A DNA stretch of 13,585 bases from Acidobacteriota bacterium. GTDB taxonomy: Bacteria; Acidobacteriota; Blastocatellia; Pyrinomonadales; Pyrinomonadaceae. The number at the start of each line of letters is the position of its first letter. Within the stretch, counting starts at the first letter, position 1. Made by a program: the position numbers and the translations under genes. Location of the stretch: contig JAHEEZ010000083.1 in assembly GCA_024640445.1 (NCBI GenBank), positions 1 to 13,585 on the forward strand, read 5' to 3'. The notes beneath the pieces are model-generated. The model did no database searches, had not been told where the DNA came from, and saw only the letters and a program-made list of their open reading frames with translations. Below are positions 12,681 through 13,585 of this stretch, piece after piece.

Positions 12681-13585
12681 ATGAACGACAGAATTTACAA
12701 CTTCAGCGCCGGTCCGGCAACCCTTCCTTTACAAGTTTTGGAGAAAGCCGGGGAAGAACTGCTGTCACTGAACGGTATTGGAATGAGCGTGATGGAGATC
12801 AGCCACCGCTCAAAACACTTCCAGGCGGTCATCGACAGCGCGCTTTCGGGATTGCGGGATCTGCTGGGGGTACCGGACGATTACGAGATCCTTTTTCTTC
12901 AGGGCGGCGCTACGCTTCAGTTCTCGATGATACCGATGAACTTCCTTCCATCAGGCGGATCCGCCGATTACGTGATCACCGGCGCCTGGGGCGCTAAAGC
13001 ACTGAAGGAAGCAAAGCGATGCGGGAACGTGAACGTCATCCACTCAACGGAAGTTGAAGGATTCAGGTCCGCACCCGCACAGGACGAACTTGCGCTGTCG
13101 GAAGGCGCCTCGTACGTCCATTACACATCGAACGAGACGATCGAGGGGGTCGAGTTCAAGTATGACCTGGAAGGAAGCGGGATCCCGGTGGTCTGCGACG
13201 CGTCTTCGAACATACTCTCGAAGCGGATCGACGTCAGCAGGTATTCATTAATATATGCGGGAGCGCAGAAGAACATCGGTCCGTCGGGCGTCACTGTCGT
13301 TATCATCAGCCGCGAAATGCTGGGCAAGGTCCCCGAGAACCAGCACACGCTGCTGGATTACCGTGCGATCGCTTCGAAGGGTTCGATGCTGAACACGCCC
13401 AACACCTGGGGGATCTACCTTATCGATCTGGTGTGCAAATGGGTCGCGGATCAGGGCGGACTTGAGGCGATGGAAGCAAGGAACGAGGAAAAAGCGAAGA
13501 TCCTGTATGACGCGATCGACGCATCGGACGGATTTTACAAAGGGCACGCCGAACGCGGTTCGCGCTCGCTGATGAACGTGACCTT
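12681..13585 (+). CDS. serC: Phosphoserine aminotransferase SerC, 3'-truncated by the window edge
   Basis: SerC is a PLP-dependent enzyme that converts 3-phosphohydroxypyruvate plus glutamate to O-phosphoserine in serine synthesis; it often also serves pyridoxal phosphate synthesis. The frame from ATG 12681 is open to the window end: 301 codons, against about 360 for the family, so roughly the last 60 residues are missing. The N-terminus YNFSAGPATLP, the motif SVMEISHRSKHF, the cofactor loop FLQGGATLQF (72-81), YTSNETIEGVEF and the Schiff-base Lys197 in YAGAQKNIGPSG are all diagnostic. LLDYRAIASKGSMLNTPNTW holds the phosphate-binding residues near the dimer interface. GAGGA sits 6 bases before the start. 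Nothing suggests that the gene is broken; the truncation is caused by the window. Confidence 0.97.
   Translation, partial: MNDRIYNFSAGPATLPLQVLEKAGEELLSLNGIGMSVMEISHRSKHFQAVIDSALSGLRDLLGVPDDYEILFLQGGATLQFSMIPMNFLPSGGSADYVITGAWGAKALKEAKRCGNVNVIHSTEVEGFRSAPAQDELALSEGASYVHYTSNETIEGVEFKYDLEGSGIPVVCDASSNILSKRIDVSRYSLIYAGAQKNIGPSGVTVVIISREMLGKVPENQHTLLDYRAIASKGSMLNTPNTWGIYLIDLVCKWVADQGGLEAMEARNEEKAKILYDAIDASDGFYKGHAERGSRSLMNVT

Overview
The window (13,585 bases, moderately GC-rich) looks like a bacterial chromosome segment made of three housekeeping blocks. My best guess is an Acidobacteriota member, perhaps Blastocatellia. The clues are the type IV pilus cluster with an MshEN-type PilB, an exported tetratricopeptide protein with a carboxypeptidase-regulatory-like N-terminal domain, and degenerate heptamer repeats between genes. 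This placement is inference; no rRNA or other marker gene is present.

Plus strand, 1-4894: the distal part of a histidine biosynthesis operon in the order hisC (its first codons lie off the left edge), hisB (bifunctional phosphatase/dehydratase fusion), hisH, hisA, hisF, hisIE. Gaps are 0-34 bases and hisH/hisA overlap, so this is one transcription unit; hisG and hisD are expected upstream of the window. Together these genes carry phosphoribosyl-ATP through the ProFAR isomerase and IGP synthase steps to imidazole-glycerol phosphate, then to histidinol. The HisB phosphatase domain lacks all four zinc ligands known from E. coli HisB.

Gap 4895-5239: a non-coding stretch with two inverted arms of heptamer repeats around a GC-rich palindromic core, then an intrinsic terminator hairpin lying between the convergent his and pil operons.

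Minus strand, 10746 down to 5240: a type IV pilus motor operon in transcription order pilB (extension ATPase), an unrecognised exported very basic protein, pilT (retraction ATPase), pilC (inner-membrane platform). A sigma70-like promoter with a perfect palindrome over the predicted start site lies upstream of pilB, with TGAC(C/A)G direct repeats beyond it. Two perfect hairpins occupy the gap before pilT, one directly against its ribosome binding site. No pilin gene is present.

Minus strand, 12430 down to 11141: an exported TPR protein followed by a terminator hairpin nearly identical to the one after pilC. Plus strand from 12681: serC (phosphoserine aminotransferase), cut off by the right edge. 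The strongest candidate for something undescribed is the exported polycationic protein inside the pilus motor operon.
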